Positions 8,341 to 17,273 of a DNA stretch of 64,000 nucleotides are shown piece after piece; position 1 is the stretch's first letter; every line of letters begins with the position of its first letter. A model generated the notes under the pieces. The model was not told the DNA's origin. It did not search any database and saw nothing but the letters and a program-made list of their open reading frames with translations. Source of the stretch: Salinibacterium sp. (GTDB lineage Bacteria; Actinomycetota; Actinomycetes; Actinomycetales; Microbacteriaceae); NCBI GenBank assembly GCA_019638845.1, contig JAHBSZ010000004.1, forward strand, positions 62,001 through 126,000. Direction: 5' to 3'. The position numbers and the translations under genes were made by a program.

Positions 8341-10977
8341 TTACGAGGGCTGAGTGGCGATGTTGACGAGGCGCGGAGCGCGCACGATGACGTTGACGAT
8401 CGCACGATCCCCGACCGCTCGCACCACTGCTGCCGATGCGCGCGCAAGTTCCTCGAGCTCTTCGGTCGAGATCTTGGGACCGACTTCGAGCTTGTCGCGC
8501 ACCTTGCCATCGACCTGCACAATTGCCGTCACCGACTCCTCGACGAGGAGTGTCGGGTCGGCCTTACGCCAGCCGGCAAGGGCGACGGTCGGTTGGTAGC
8601 CCAGCTTCTCCCACATCTCCTCAGCGGTGAACGGGGCGAACAAGCTCAGTGCGATCGTGATGACCTCGACGGCCTCCCGGACTGCTGCGTCGCCACCCCC
8701 AGCGCCCGAGTCGATGACCTTGCGGGTCACGTTGGTGAGCTCCATGATGCGCGCCACGAGAACGTTGAACTTCAGGGACTCGGCAAGACCCGGCCCGTCA
8801 GCGAGGAACCGATGCGTCTGGCGGCGGAGGGCCGCGTCGCCGGTCTTCCATTCGATTTCGGGTGCGCTCGTGACATCCGTGGCCAGGCGGAAGGCCCGGG
8901 CGAGGAACTTTGCGGAGGCCCCCGGCGAGACGTCTTCCCAGTTGATGTTGTCAGCGGGCGGCCCGGCGAACGCGAGAGTGAGCCGCAGAGCGTCGGCGCC
9001 GTAGGTATCGACCTCGCCGGTGAACGTCGTGCTCTTGCGGCTGCGCTTCGACATCTTCTTGCCCTCGGAGAGGACCATGCCCTGGTTGAGCAGCGCGCTG
9101 AACGGCTCGGTAAACGTGACGTAACCGAGGTCGAACAGCACCTTGGTGATGAAGCGCGCGTAGAGCAGATGCAGGATCGCGTGCTCGACGCCTCCCACGT
9201 ACTGGTCGACAGGAAGCCACTTGTCGACCTCGGCCATGTCGAAGGCTTTGGTGTCGTCGTTGGGCGAGATGAAGCGCAGGAAATACCAGGAGCTGTCGAC
9301 GAAGGTATCCATCGTGTCAGCGTCGCGCTTGGCGGGACTACCGTCGCGCGGGTCGGGCACATTCACCCAGTCCGTCGCTGCGCTGAGCGGTGACTCGCCC
9401 CGCGGCTTCAAGTCGAGACCATCGGTCGGGGGCAGCACAACGGGAAGCTGGTCCTCGGGCACGGGAATCAGTTCGCCGTCAGCGCCATGGATGATGGGGA
9501 TGGGCGTGCCCCAGAATCGCTGGCGACTGATGAGCCAGTCACGCAGGCGATAGGTCTTGGCTGCGCGACCGGTTCCTGCCGCCTCGAGCTGTTCGACGAT
9601 CTTCTTGATCGCATTGTTCTTGCTCATGCCGTCGAGCGAACCGGAGTTCATCATCCGGCCATCACCCACAAGGGCGATGCCCGTTGCGGCCGGGTCGAGT
9701 GGGGGTAGATCGTCGGGCAGAATGGCGTGCCCGTTCTCATCGAGCTCGAGCACCGGGATCGATCCGGTGATCGGCGCGTTCGTGTCGAGAACCACCCGCA
9801 CGGGGAGATCGAACTTGCGTGCGAAGTCGAGGTCGCGCTGGTCGTGCGCGGGCACAGCCATCACCGCACCGTGTCCGTAATCGGCGAGCACGTAGTCGGC
9901 CGTCCAAATCGGGATGCGCTCCCCCGTGACGGGGTTGATCGCGAATCGGCCAAGCGAAATTCCGGTCTTCTCGCGGGTGGCATCCTGACGCTCGATCTCA
10001 GTGTTCTTCTGCGCCTGCTCCAGGTAGGCCTTGAACTCCTCCTGCACTTCCGGCGTCGATCCGGCCGCCAACTCGGCAGCGAGCTCAGAGTCGGGCGCAA
10101 CGACCATGAACGTCACACCGAACAGCGTGTCGGGACGGGTCGTGAACACCGTGACGGTCTGATTCGGCGCGGTGGCGCCGAACGCGGGACCTTGTCCCGC
10201 GCCCTCAATCTCGAAGTCGACGTCAGCCCCGATCGAGCGACCGATCCAGTTGCGCTGCATCGAGATCACCTTCGACGGCCATGATCCCTCGAGCTGATTG
10301 AGATCGTCGAGTAGCCGGTCGGCGTACTCCGTGATCTTGAAGTACCACTGGGTCAGCTTCTTCTTGACGACCACTGCGCCCGAGCGCTCGGACGTGCCAT
10401 CCGGCAGCACCTGCTCGTTGGCGAGCACGGTCTGATCTTTCGGGTCCCAGTTGACCCAGCTCTCCTTGCGGTAGGCGAGCCCCTTCTCGTACAGCTTGAG
10501 AAACAGCCACTGGTTCCACTTGTAGTACTCGGGGTCGCTCGTGTGCAGAACGCGAGTCCAGTCGAACGAAACGCCGTAGCGCTGCATGCTCTGCTTCTGC
10601 TGTTCGATGTTGTCGTAGGTCCACCCGACCGGGTTCACCCCACGCTCGATCGCCGCATTCTCTGCGGGCAGGCCGAATGAGTCCCAGCCGATCGGGTGCA
10701 AGACGTTGAACCCACGCTGACGCCAGTACCGCGCGGCGATGTCGCCGAAAGCGTAGGCCTCCGCGTGGCCCATGTGTAGGTCGCCCGACGGGTACGGGAA
10801 CATATCGAGGATGTACTTGCGCGGTCGATTGTCACCCGGGTCGTCGGTCGCAAAGGGTTTGAGCTCGTCCCAGATCGGCTGCCACTTCGCCTGAATGGCC
10901 TCGATGTCATAGCCGTGCGTGTCATCACGCTCGTCGCGCTCGTCGCGCTCATCGGAAGTTCCGCGAAGGTCGGTCAC
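8341..10977 (-). CDS. leuS: Leucyl-tRNA synthetase
   Basis: 878-residue class I synthetase charging tRNA-Leu. Visible are the [12 protein letters not shown] signature (HIGH motif as HMGH, about 67-78), the CP1 editing domain with [14 protein letters not shown], the [15 protein letters not shown] segment and [13 protein letters not shown], a KMSKS motif ending in R rather than S. The C-terminal anticodon-binding part is complete. The first 20 residues are an acidic extension with a tandem DER repeat, encoded by a short 9-bp repeat. Start is GTG with no clear ribosome-binding site, so the exact N-terminus is less certain. Confidence 0.96.
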   Translation of the reverse strand: MTDLRGTSDERDERDERDDTHGYDIEAIQAKWQPIWDELKPFATDDPGDNRPRKYILDMFPYPSGDLHMGHAEAYAFGDIAARYWRQRGFNVLHPIGWDSFGLPAENAAIERGVNPVGWTYDNIEQQKQSMQRYGVSFDWTRVLHTSDPEYYKWNQWLFLKLYEKGLAYRKESWVNWDPKDQTVLANEQVLPDGTSERSGAVVVKKKLTQWYFKITEYADRLLDDLNQLEGSWPSKVISMQRNWIGRSIGADVDFEIEGAGQGPAFGATAPNQTVTVFTTRPDTLFGVTFMVVAPDSELAAELAAGSTPEVQEEFKAYLEQAQKNTEIERQDATREKTGISLGRFAINPVTGERIPIWTADYVLADYGHGAVMAVPAHDQRDLDFARKFDLPVRVVLDTNAPITGSIPVLELDENGHAILPDDLPPLDPAATGIALVGDGRMMNSGSLDGMSKNNAIKKIVEQLEAAGTGRAAKTYRLRDWLISRQRFWGTPIPIIHGADGELIPVPEDQLPVVLPPTDGLDLKPRGESPLSAATDWVNVPDPRDGSPAKRDADTMDTFVDSSWYFLRFISPNDDTKAFDMAEVDKWLPVDQYVGGVEHAILHLLYARFITKVLFDLGYVTFTEPFSALLNQGMVLSEGKKMSKRSRKSTTFTGEVDTYGADALRLTLAFAGPPADNINWEDVSPGASAKFLARAFRLATDVTSAPEIEWKTGDAALRRQTHRFLADGPGLAESLKFNVLVARIMELTNVTRKVIDSGAGGGDAAVREAVEVITIALSLFAPFTAEEMWEKLGYQPTVALAGWRKADPTLLVEESVTAIVQVDGKVRDKLEVGPKISTEELEELARASAAVVRAVGDRAIVNVIVRAPRLVNIATQPS

Positions 10978-11066
10978 TGGAGTCTCAATTCACTGTGTTT
11001 CGGTGGGGCTGTACCGATCGCCGTTGATCGCGTGCCCCGACGACAACGCCGTGGGCCCCGTCAAGG

Positions 11067-12380
11067 TTACCCAACCCCCAGCACCTCGAGCAGCACGGCG
11101 GACTTAAGATGCGCCTCAGCGAGCTCCTCCTCCGGAACGGAGAGCGCGGTGATTCCTCCCCCTGTACCAATTGTCGAGCCCGCGGCATCCACGACAATCG
11201 ACCGGATGACCATGGCAAGGTCAACCGCACCGTCGAACCCGAGGTATCCGAAAGCCCCAGCGTAGATCCCGCGCGCACGCTGCTCGAGCGCGTCAAGGAT
11301 GCGCGTCGCCGACAGCTTGGGTGCGCCGGTCATCGACCCCGCGGGAAAACACGCCCGAATCGCATCGATTCCGTCGAGGCCGTCGGCGAGGTCGCCCCGA
11401 ATCGTGCTGACGAGCTGGTGCACCTGCGCGTAGCTTTCCACGGCGAGGAGGCTCGTCACCCCCACGGTTCCGGGCTTCGACACGCGTGCGATGTCGTTTC
11501 GCATGAGATCGACGATCATGACGTTCTCGGCGCGCTCCTTGTCACTCGTCTGCAATTCGTCGCGCAATCTCCCGTCACGGGTCTCCGTCGTTCCCCGGGG
11601 CCGCGTGCCCTTGATCGGGCTCGTCAGCACGACGCCGTTCGGGGATACCGAGAGAAATTGCTCGGGCGACGCACTCAGCAGCGAGACCTCGCCCGCGCGT
11701 AGTAGTGCTCCGTGATGGGTGGGGCTCGACTCGCGAAGGGCAAGATACGTGGCCAGCGGATCGGGGCTGATGTCGACCGAGACCTCGGTCGTGAGGCAGA
11801 GCTGATAAGCGTCGCCCTCCCTGATCGACTCCTGGCACGCGCGAATCATGGCGAGGTAATCGTCATCCGAATAGGCCCAGGTCGCCTCGGGGTGGTCGAG
11901 TTGGACCGGCGCGACTGGCTCGACCCGCCGAGATAGCGCCTCAATCACGGTGCTCTGCCAGCCCTCGAGGTCATCGAGGGCCATCAGCGTCACCTCGTGG
12001 CGCTCGTGGTCGAAAGCGAGCGCACGATCCACGCGCATCCACGCGGCTCGCGGATAACGCGGGGTGCGAGCTACCTCGATGCCCATGGTCTCGCCACGGA
12101 GCTCGTAGCCGAGCCAGCCGACCCAGCCGAGACGGAATCCGGGAGGCGGCTGCGCGGTGTCGACATCCTGCGCATGGAGTTGCGCCTGAAGCCAATCCAG
12201 GACGGGAACGTCGAAATCGGTGACGAGTTCCGCCGCGAGCCCGAGGTAGCTCATCCCGGTGGTCGCGTTCGGTCCGCTGTCGAGCCAGAACGCGGCATCC
12301 GCATCGCCACAGATCGCGGCATAGGCGACCGCGGGGTCCACCCAGCGGCCGAGGGAACCCGCGAGTACTCGGTGGCGCAT
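11067..12380 (-). CDS. pabB: Aminodeoxychorismate synthase component I (PabB)
   Basis: 437-residue chorismate-binding enzyme. It lacks an amidotransferase domain, so it probably works with a separate PabA outside the window to make 4-amino-4-deoxychorismate for folate. Motifs: YQLCLTTEV (about 185), SPEQFL, SPIKGTRPRG, DELQTSDKERAENVMIVDLMRND and CFPAGSMTGAPKLSA..ILD, with the catalytic Lys and metal-binding Glu residues of the family. Close homologues include anthranilate synthase component I; the PIKGT-type motif and the neighbouring class-IV aminotransferase favour PabB. Divergent from that gene across only 11 bp. Confidence 0.88.
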   Translation of the reverse strand: MRHRVLAGSLGRWVDPAVAYAAICGDADAAFWLDSGPNATTGMSYLGLAAELVTDFDVPVLDWLQAQLHAQDVDTAQPPPGFRLGWVGWLGYELRGETMGIEVARTPRYPRAAWMRVDRALAFDHERHEVTLMALDDLEGWQSTVIEALSRRVEPVAPVQLDHPEATWAYSDDDYLAMIRACQESIREGDAYQLCLTTEVSVDISPDPLATYLALRESSPTHHGALLRAGEVSLLSASPEQFLSVSPNGVVLTSPIKGTRPRGTTETRDGRLRDELQTSDKERAENVMIVDLMRNDIARVSKPGTVGVTSLLAVESYAQVHQLVSTIRGDLADGLDGIDAIRACFPAGSMTGAPKLSATRILDALEQRARGIYAGAFGYLGFDGAVDLAMVIRSIVVDAAGSTIGTGGGITALSVPEEELAEAHLKSAVLLEVLGVG

Positions 12381-12392
12381 AACCTAAGCCTA
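12380..12392. promoter_or_regulatory. Overlapping divergent leaderless promoters, pabB / aminotransferase
   Basis: On the plus strand TAACCT (12380-12385) precedes the ATG at 12392 by 6 nt; on the minus strand TAGGCT (12392-12387) precedes the pabB ATG at 12380 by 6 nt. Each -10 box touches the other gene's start codon and there is no room for a ribosome-binding site. Confidence 0.5.
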
Positions 12393-13162
12393 TGAGTGTG
12401 GAGTCAATCTTCCGGTGGCGCGACGGCGAGCTCGAGGCTCTCGACTACTGCGATATGACGGAGAGCCGGATCGTCGCCGCCGACTCCTGGTTGGTGACGG
12501 AGGGCACGGCTCTCGCCCTCGGACTGCACCGTGACCGCTTCCTTGCCGCCGCGCCGGGGCACGCCGATTTCTGGGATGCCGCGGTCGCCGCGATTCCGCG
12601 AGAAGGAGACTGGTTCCCCCGCGTCGAGCTGCACTCTCCCCCGCGACTCGTGTTCCGGCTCAGGTCTGCACCCGTCCGCACCCGCTCAGCGGTTCTCGCT
12701 ACCTGGACCGGTACCGACCCGCGAACCGAGCCGAGGGTGAAGGGCCCCGACCTCGCGTCGATGTTGCGCATCCGAACCGCGGTGCAGGCACAGGGAGCCG
12801 ACGAAGCGGTGATCCTCACCGACGACGGTTACATCGTGGAGGGCGCGTACTCGGCGTTGCTGTGGTGGCGGGGCGAAATTCTGTGTGGACCGCCCGAAAC
12901 ATTCAACCGGGTCGACAGCGTGACCGCTCGCAGCGTCCTCACCCTTGCCCGCGCGCTCGGTATCGACACCCACGAGGAGGCCGTCACCCCCCGTGAGCTG
13001 GACGGCACCGAGTTGTGGGCGCTCAGCGCGCTGCACGGCATCCGGATCGTCACTCGCTGGATCGACGGCCCGGAACTTGCCGAGAAGCCCGGCCGGCTCA
13101 CCCAGTGGCGAGCTCGGCTCGACGCCCTACGCCGCCCGCTTGATCCGGTCGCGGGTGCCTAG
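12392..13162 (+). CDS. Class-IV aminotransferase family protein, PabC-like
   Basis: 256 residues of the PLP fold-type IV family (aminodeoxychorismate lyase, branched-chain aminotransferase). ESIFRWRDGELE.LDY opens the protein; a candidate (V)KGPDLASM loop carries the Lys that would bind PLP (about 115), followed by EAVILTDDGYIVEGAYSALLWW, the family's E-GxxSxLxW-like segment. Next to pabB, the best guess is aminodeoxychorismate lyase releasing 4-aminobenzoate, but the motifs are looser than in classic PabC. Confidence 0.75.
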   Translation: MSVESIFRWRDGELEALDYCDMTESRIVAADSWLVTEGTALALGLHRDRFLAAAPGHADFWDAAVAAIPREGDWFPRVELHSPPRLVFRLRSAPVRTRSAVLATWTGTDPRTEPRVKGPDLASMLRIRTAVQAQGADEAVILTDDGYIVEGAYSALLWWRGEILCGPPETFNRVDSVTARSVLTLARALGIDTHEEAVTPRELDGTELWALSALHGIRIVTRWIDGPELAEKPGRLTQWRARLDALRRPLDPVAGA

Positions 13163-13164
13163 GC

Positions 13165-13878
13165 ATGTTTGAACTCCTCGCCGCCGCGGCCCCGAACCCG
13201 ATCGAATGGTTTGGCGGCCTGCTGAGCGGAGCGCTCGGGTGGATTCTGGACATCGTGCAGTCCGTCGACCCGGTGGTGCGCACCGCCCTCGCGGGATTCG
13301 GAATCCTGCTCGAGACGTCAATCCTGGTCGGTCTCGTGGTGCCGGGCGACACGATCGTCGTCGTCGCCGCGACCGCGGTGGGCAGCGTGCCGGAGTACGT
13401 CGCCCTCGCAGTCACCGTGATTCTCGGCGCCCTGTGTGGCGAGAGCATCGGATTCCTCCTCGGCCGATACTTCGGCCCTAAGCTGCGCGCCTCTCGCCTC
13501 GGCCGCCGCATTGGTGAGAGGTGGTGGATTCGTGCCGAAAACTACCTCGACCGTCGTGGTGGCATCGCGGTTTTCGTGTCGCGCTTCCTGCCTTTTCTGC
13601 ATTCCTTGATTCCCGTGACAGTCGGGATGAGCACGATGAGCTACCGCAAATTCATCGCATGGACCCTCCCGGCCTGCACGATCTGGAGCTTCGCTTACGT
13701 GTCAGTCGGTACCTTCGCTGCGGGTAGTTTCGAAGCGCTACTCAGCCGCCTGCACTACGCCGGCTATGTCTTCGTCGCGATAGTGGCGCTGTTCGCCGTC
13801 GCAGTTCTGGTCATCAAGCGAGTACTGGAGCGCGCCGAGCGTCGGCACATGGAGCGAGAGTCCGAGCCGCCCGTCTGA
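13165..13878 (+). CDS. DedA family membrane protein
   Basis: 237 residues. DedA proteins are multi-pass membrane proteins implicated in lipid flipping and envelope homeostasis. Present are the ETSILVGLVVPGDTIVVVA entry helix (about 52-70), the G(A)LCGESIGFLLGRYFGP motif, and the conserved FVSRFLPFLHSLIPVTVGMSTMSYRKF block carrying the family's Arg. It begins 2 nt after the aminotransferase stop, so the two are probably cotranscribed. Confidence 0.9.
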   Translation: MFELLAAAAPNPIEWFGGLLSGALGWILDIVQSVDPVVRTALAGFGILLETSILVGLVVPGDTIVVVAATAVGSVPEYVALAVTVILGALCGESIGFLLGRYFGPKLRASRLGRRIGERWWIRAENYLDRRGGIAVFVSRFLPFLHSLIPVTVGMSTMSYRKFIAWTLPACTIWSFAYVSVGTFAAGSFEALLSRLHYAGYVFVAIVALFAVAVLVIKRVLERAERRHMERESEPPV

Positions 13879-13921
13879 CGTGCTCGAACGATGAAGGGGG
13901 CGTGCTCGAACGACGAAGGGG
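13879..13921 (+). repeat. Two 21-bp direct repeats behind the DedA gene
   Basis: Units at 13879-13899 and 13901-13921 (22-bp period) differ at one base (CGTGCTCGAACGATGA / ..GACGA, then AGGGG). Confidence 0.7.
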
Positions 13922-13945
13922 CGGGATGCTCGCGCACCCCGCCCC
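13918..13945. terminator. Hairpin between convergent DedA and OpuC operons
   Basis: Stem GGGGCGGG (13918-13925) / CCCGCCCC (13938-13945), 12-nt loop. No T-run, but it sits exactly between two converging stop codons. Confidence 0.55.
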
Positions 13946-13959
13946 CGCATCATCCGGTG

Positions 13960-14871
13960 TTACTTCAGGAGGCCGCTATCTTGCAGCCACGCCTTGGCGA
14001 TGTCCGCCGACGACTTCTGGTCGACCGTCGACTGGACGTTGAGAGCAACCAGGCCCTCGGGCGTGAGTTTCGCCTGAACCGCATTGATGACGGTCGCGAT
14101 GGAGTCCGCGATGCTCTTGTTCACGAGCGGCACGACGTTCGACGCGAGGAAGAGGCCCTTGGGGTCGGCGAGCGTTACAAGGTTCTCTGTCTGGATCCGC
14201 GGGTCTGCGCTGTAGACGTTCGCGATGTTGATCGTGCCGGCGAGGAGATCCTCGACGGTCGTGTCACCTGTTGCCGAGAAGCCAACGGTAGCGCCATAGA
14301 CGGAGAGCAAACCGGCCGGGCCGTACGGGCGCTCCTCGAGCTCCGCGTTGCCACCGAGCGTCAAGGGAACAGTGACCTTGGAGAGGTCGGCGAGGGAGGT
14401 GAGGTTGTTCGCGTCCGAGAACTCCTTTGTGACGTTGTAGGAGTCTTGATCGGTCGCGGCAGACTGGTCGAGCACGGTGAGGCTTGCCGGCAGCGCATCT
14501 TTCAGCTCTGCGTAGACAGCATCAGCCGTGGTCGCGGTGGTGTCGGGGCTGTAGTACTGGAGAAGGTTTCCCGTGTACTCAGGGAAAAGGTCGACATCGC
14601 CGTTCTCGAGCGACGGCAGGTAGGCGTCACGCTGACCGATGTTGAACTTGCGCTCGACGGTGAAGCCGGCGTTCTCCAGTGCTTGTGCGTAGATCTCCGC
14701 AATGATCTCGTTCGAGTAGTACGCCTGCGATCCGACCGTGATCGTCTCGCTGGCAACCGATTCCGAACCCGAGTCCAGCGGATCTCCGGATGCGCACCCT
14801 GAAAGGGCCAATGCCGCCCCGACCACGACCGCACCAAGTGCGAGCCGGCCCTTGTTCCTAGCTGTGAACAT
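13960..14871 (-). CDS. OpuC-type osmoprotectant ABC transporter, substrate-binding lipoprotein
   Basis: 303 residues. Lipoprotein signal peptide with lipobox ALSGC (Cys about 26), then an OpuAC/ProX-like binding domain: ETITVGSQAYYSNEIIAEIYAQALENAGFTVERKFNIGQRDAYLPSLENGDVDLFPEYTGNLL is the signature of the choline/glycine-betaine OpuC/OsmF group. AAGAGA upstream of the ATG is a plausible ribosome-binding site. It is the last gene of the four-gene operon. Exact ligand (betaine, choline, carnitine) cannot be read from sequence. Confidence 0.88.
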   Translation of the reverse strand: MFTARNKGRLALGAVVVGAALALSGCASGDPLDSGSESVASETITVGSQAYYSNEIIAEIYAQALENAGFTVERKFNIGQRDAYLPSLENGDVDLFPEYTGNLLQYYSPDTTATTADAVYAELKDALPASLTVLDQSAATDQDSYNVTKEFSDANNLTSLADLSKVTVPLTLGGNAELEERPYGPAGLLSVYGATVGFSATGDTTVEDLLAGTINIANVYSADPRIQTENLVTLADPKGLFLASNVVPLVNKSIADSIATVINAVQAKLTPEGLVALNVQSTVDQKSSADIAKAWLQDSGLLK

Positions 14872-14885
14872 TCGTTTCTCTTTTC

Positions 14886-15620
14886 TTAGACGGTGGGAGA
14901 TTCCACCACCGCGCGACGTCGGGTTGACGACGTGCGGAGTTCTTTGGGTCGCCCGGCGGCTACACCGCGTGGGACGACGACGTGCTGAAGGAGGGCGAAC
15001 AGTCCGTCAAGCACGAGGGCGAGAACGACAATGACGATCGCCGCCCCGAGGATCATGTCGAACCGACGCAGTGGGATGCCCTGGATGATGTACGTGCCGA
15101 CCCCGCCCAGCGTCACATACGCAGCAAGAACGACGGTGGCCACCACCTGGAGCGCACCCGCGCGAATGCCGCCGATGAGCAGGGGAAGGCCAAGCGGGAT
15201 CTCCACTCTCACGAGGATTTGCCACTCGGTCATCCCGACAGCGCGTGCCGCGTCAACAACGCGACGGTCGACGGCCTCGAGGCCCGAATAGGCGCCGGCA
15301 AGGATCGAAGGAATGGCGAGCAACACAAACGCGATAGTCGCCGCGAGCGGTTTCTGGGTAACCCCGATCACGAGCACCAGCAACAGGATGAGCCCGAACG
15401 ACGGGATGGCTCGCGCGGCTCCAGAGATACCGATCGCGACGTTGCGCCCGCGGCCGGTGTGACCGATGTAGTAGCCGAGCGGGATCGCGATGACGCTCGC
15501 AATGAGCACGGCGAGGAATGTGTAGTACAGGTGCAGCCCGATGGCGGCGGGCAAGGGCGACGAGCCCGAGAGTCGGTCGGGCGAGAATATCCATGCGATG
15601 GCATCCGCGAGGAGGTTCAT
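14886..15620 (-). CDS. Osmoprotectant ABC transporter permease 2
   Basis: 244 residues with the BPD_transp_1 fold, five to six helices and the EAA-like loop AVDRRVVDAARAVGMTEWQILVRVEIPLGLPLLIGGIRAG. The ATG overlaps the stop of the preceding permease by 4 nt (ATGA). It would form the membrane channel with the other permease. Confidence 0.88.
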   Translation of the reverse strand: MNLLADAIAWIFSPDRLSGSSPLPAAIGLHLYYTFLAVLIASVIAIPLGYYIGHTGRGRNVAIGISGAARAIPSFGLILLLVLVIGVTQKPLAATIAFVLLAIPSILAGAYSGLEAVDRRVVDAARAVGMTEWQILVRVEIPLGLPLLIGGIRAGALQVVATVVLAAYVTLGGVGTYIIQGIPLRRFDMILGAAIVIVVLALVLDGLFALLQHVVVPRGVAAGRPKELRTSSTRRRAVVESPTV

Positions 15621-16306
15621 GCTCCGGCTCCCTGCGCTGCGGGACCGCTAGAGAGGGCATTGGCGCGCCGGCGGCCCCGTGGAGCCCACGGCATGAGCAC
15701 CCGGCCGAGGCGGGCGAGCAGGAAGTCGACCAGCAGGGCGATGAGCACGACCAAGATCACTCCCGTCAGTATCTCGGGGATGATGCGGCGCTGCGACCCG
15801 TTGGTGAAGAGGTAGCCGAGGCTTTCGACGCCAATGAGGATCCCGACCGTGACGAGGCTGATCGTACTCACCGCCGCAACCCGAAGCCCCGCGAGGATGA
15901 CGGGGCCCGCGAGCGGAAATTCGACAGCCCAGAACCTGCGCCATGCGCCGTACCCCATCGCCGTCGCCGCATGACGGATCGCCGGATCGACAGAGGTAAG
16001 CGCATCAGCGACGGAGCGCGCCATGATCGCGACCGCGTAGATAGTGAGTGCAATCGTGAGGTTGACGGAGCTCAGGAAGCTGATCCCCAAGATGGCGGGC
16101 AGAATCGGCAGGAGGGCGAGAGACGGGATCGTGTACAACAGCCCGGCGATGGTGAGCAACAACCCTCGGGTGAGTTTGTAGCGGTATGCGAGCCACCCGA
16201 GTGGAATCGAGATGAGGAAACCGAGAACGATCGGGGGAATGGCAAGCCTTAGGTGTTCGACCGTGAGCCTGCCGATGAGATCGAAGTTGTCGAGGAGCCA
16301 CGTCAC
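15617..16306 (-). CDS. Osmoprotectant ABC transporter permease 1
   Basis: 229 residues, same family: LRLAIPPIVLGFLISIPLGWLAYR, GLLYTIPSLALLPILPAILG and the EAA loop ATAMGYGAWRRFWAVEFPLAGPVILAGLRVAAVS. It is longer at the C-terminus, which ends in a basic/proline-rich tail. Overlaps both neighbours by 4 nt. Confidence 0.88.
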   Translation of the reverse strand: MTWLLDNFDLIGRLTVEHLRLAIPPIVLGFLISIPLGWLAYRYKLTRGLLLTIAGLLYTIPSLALLPILPAILGISFLSSVNLTIALTIYAVAIMARSVADALTSVDPAIRHAATAMGYGAWRRFWAVEFPLAGPVILAGLRVAAVSTISLVTVGILIGVESLGYLFTNGSQRRIIPEILTGVILVVLIALLVDFLLARLGRVLMPWAPRGRRRANALSSGPAAQGAGA

Positions 16307-17127
16307 GTGTGCGCTCCATCCACGAGAACTCCTTGGGCGCGGCCCTGGCTATCGACGAGCACGGAACCGCGTGGAGTCTTCTTGATCGACAGTGCTCGCT
16401 TGCCCTGCTCGACACCAATGAACGTCGCGACGAAGTCATTAGCAGGATTCTCGGTGATCTCGGTGGGGCTGCCGATCTGCGCGATTCGTGCACCCTGCTC
16501 GAGTATGACCACTTGGTCACCCAGCAGAAAGGCCTCGTCGATGTCGTGCGTAACGAAGACGATTGTCTTGTCGAGGTCGCGCTGAAGTCGGATCGTCTCC
16601 TGCTGAAGTTCAGCCCTGACAATCGGGTCTACGGCACCGAAGGGTTCGTCCATAAGGAGGATGTTGGGATTGGCCGCAAGACCCCGGGCAACGCCCACGC
16701 GCTGCTGTTGCCCACCGGAGAGCTGGTTCGGGTACCGGTTCGCGACCGCGCGGTCGAGTCCGACCGTGTCAAGCAACTCGAGGGCCTGTGCGCGGGCGAC
16801 CTTGCGCGGAACCCCATTGAGCACGGGAACCGTCGCCACGTTGTCGATCACTCGAAGGTGGGGTAAGAGGCCCGAGTTCTGCATCACATAGCCGATGCTG
16901 CGACGCAGGGGAACGGGATTGCGCTCGAGAATGCTTTCGCCGTCGATCTCGATTGCGCCAGCGCTCGGCTCGACCATCCGGTTGATCATGCGTAACAGGG
17001 TCGTCTTGCCGCTGCCCGATGAGCCGACAAGCACCGTCGTCTTTCGGGAGGGGATGACGAGGCTGAAGTCATCGACGGCGACGGTGCCATCGGGGAACGA
17101 CTTCGAGACAGAACGGAACTCGATCAT
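16303..17127 (-). CDS. Osmoprotectant ABC transporter ATP-binding protein
   Basis: 274 residues. Walker A GSSGSGKTT, Q-loop MQNSGLLPHL, signature LSGGQQQRVGVARGLA, Walker B ILLMDEPFGAVDP, H-loop FVTHDIDEA; the C-terminal part (about 230-274) is CBS-like but short. I prefer the ATG at 17125-17127 (MIEFRSVSKSF) with GAGGAA upstream; a GTG 39 nt earlier is possible. First gene of the operon and the likely place of control. Confidence 0.9.
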   Translation of the reverse strand: MIEFRSVSKSFPDGTVAVDDFSLVIPSRKTTVLVGSSGSGKTTLLRMINRMVEPSAGAIEIDGESILERNPVPLRRSIGYVMQNSGLLPHLRVIDNVATVPVLNGVPRKVARAQALELLDTVGLDRAVANRYPNQLSGGQQQRVGVARGLAANPNILLMDEPFGAVDPIVRAELQQETIRLQRDLDKTIVFVTHDIDEAFLLGDQVVILEQGARIAQIGSPTEITENPANDFVATFIGVEQGKRALSIKKTPRGSVLVDSQGRAQGVLVDGAHT

Positions 17128-17246
17128 GTATTGCGGCTCATTCCTCGCGCACGCGCGGATCGACACTTGCCATGGCGGTCATCAGCTAAACAGTGTTCGG
17201 AGCCACTGACATTCCCGATTGCGCAAAAGTTTTGTGCGCCGCGCAG

Positions 17247-17263
17247 TGTGGGCACTGCCCACA
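17247..17263. promoter_or_regulatory. 17-bp perfect palindrome upstream of the OpuC operon
   Basis: TGTGGGCA-C-TGCCCACA, 120 nt upstream of the ATPase start and just past the TetR gene's stop. A second, imperfect palindrome GCGCAAAAGTTTTGTGCGC lies beside it at 17221-17239. Both look like repressor sites; the second could also end the TetR transcript. Confidence 0.5.
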
Positions 17264-17273
17264 AGATCGACCG

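Noticed and set aside
7960-9393. 477-codon plus-strand frame opposite leuS and comEA
   Set aside because: Antisense shadow; composition (Arg/Asp/Gly/His-rich, no domain) is typical of reverse frames.
13960-17127. Methionine or phosphonate ABC importer as an alternative call
   Set aside because: The binding protein's OpuC-type signature and the presence of two permeases point to an osmoprotectant system.
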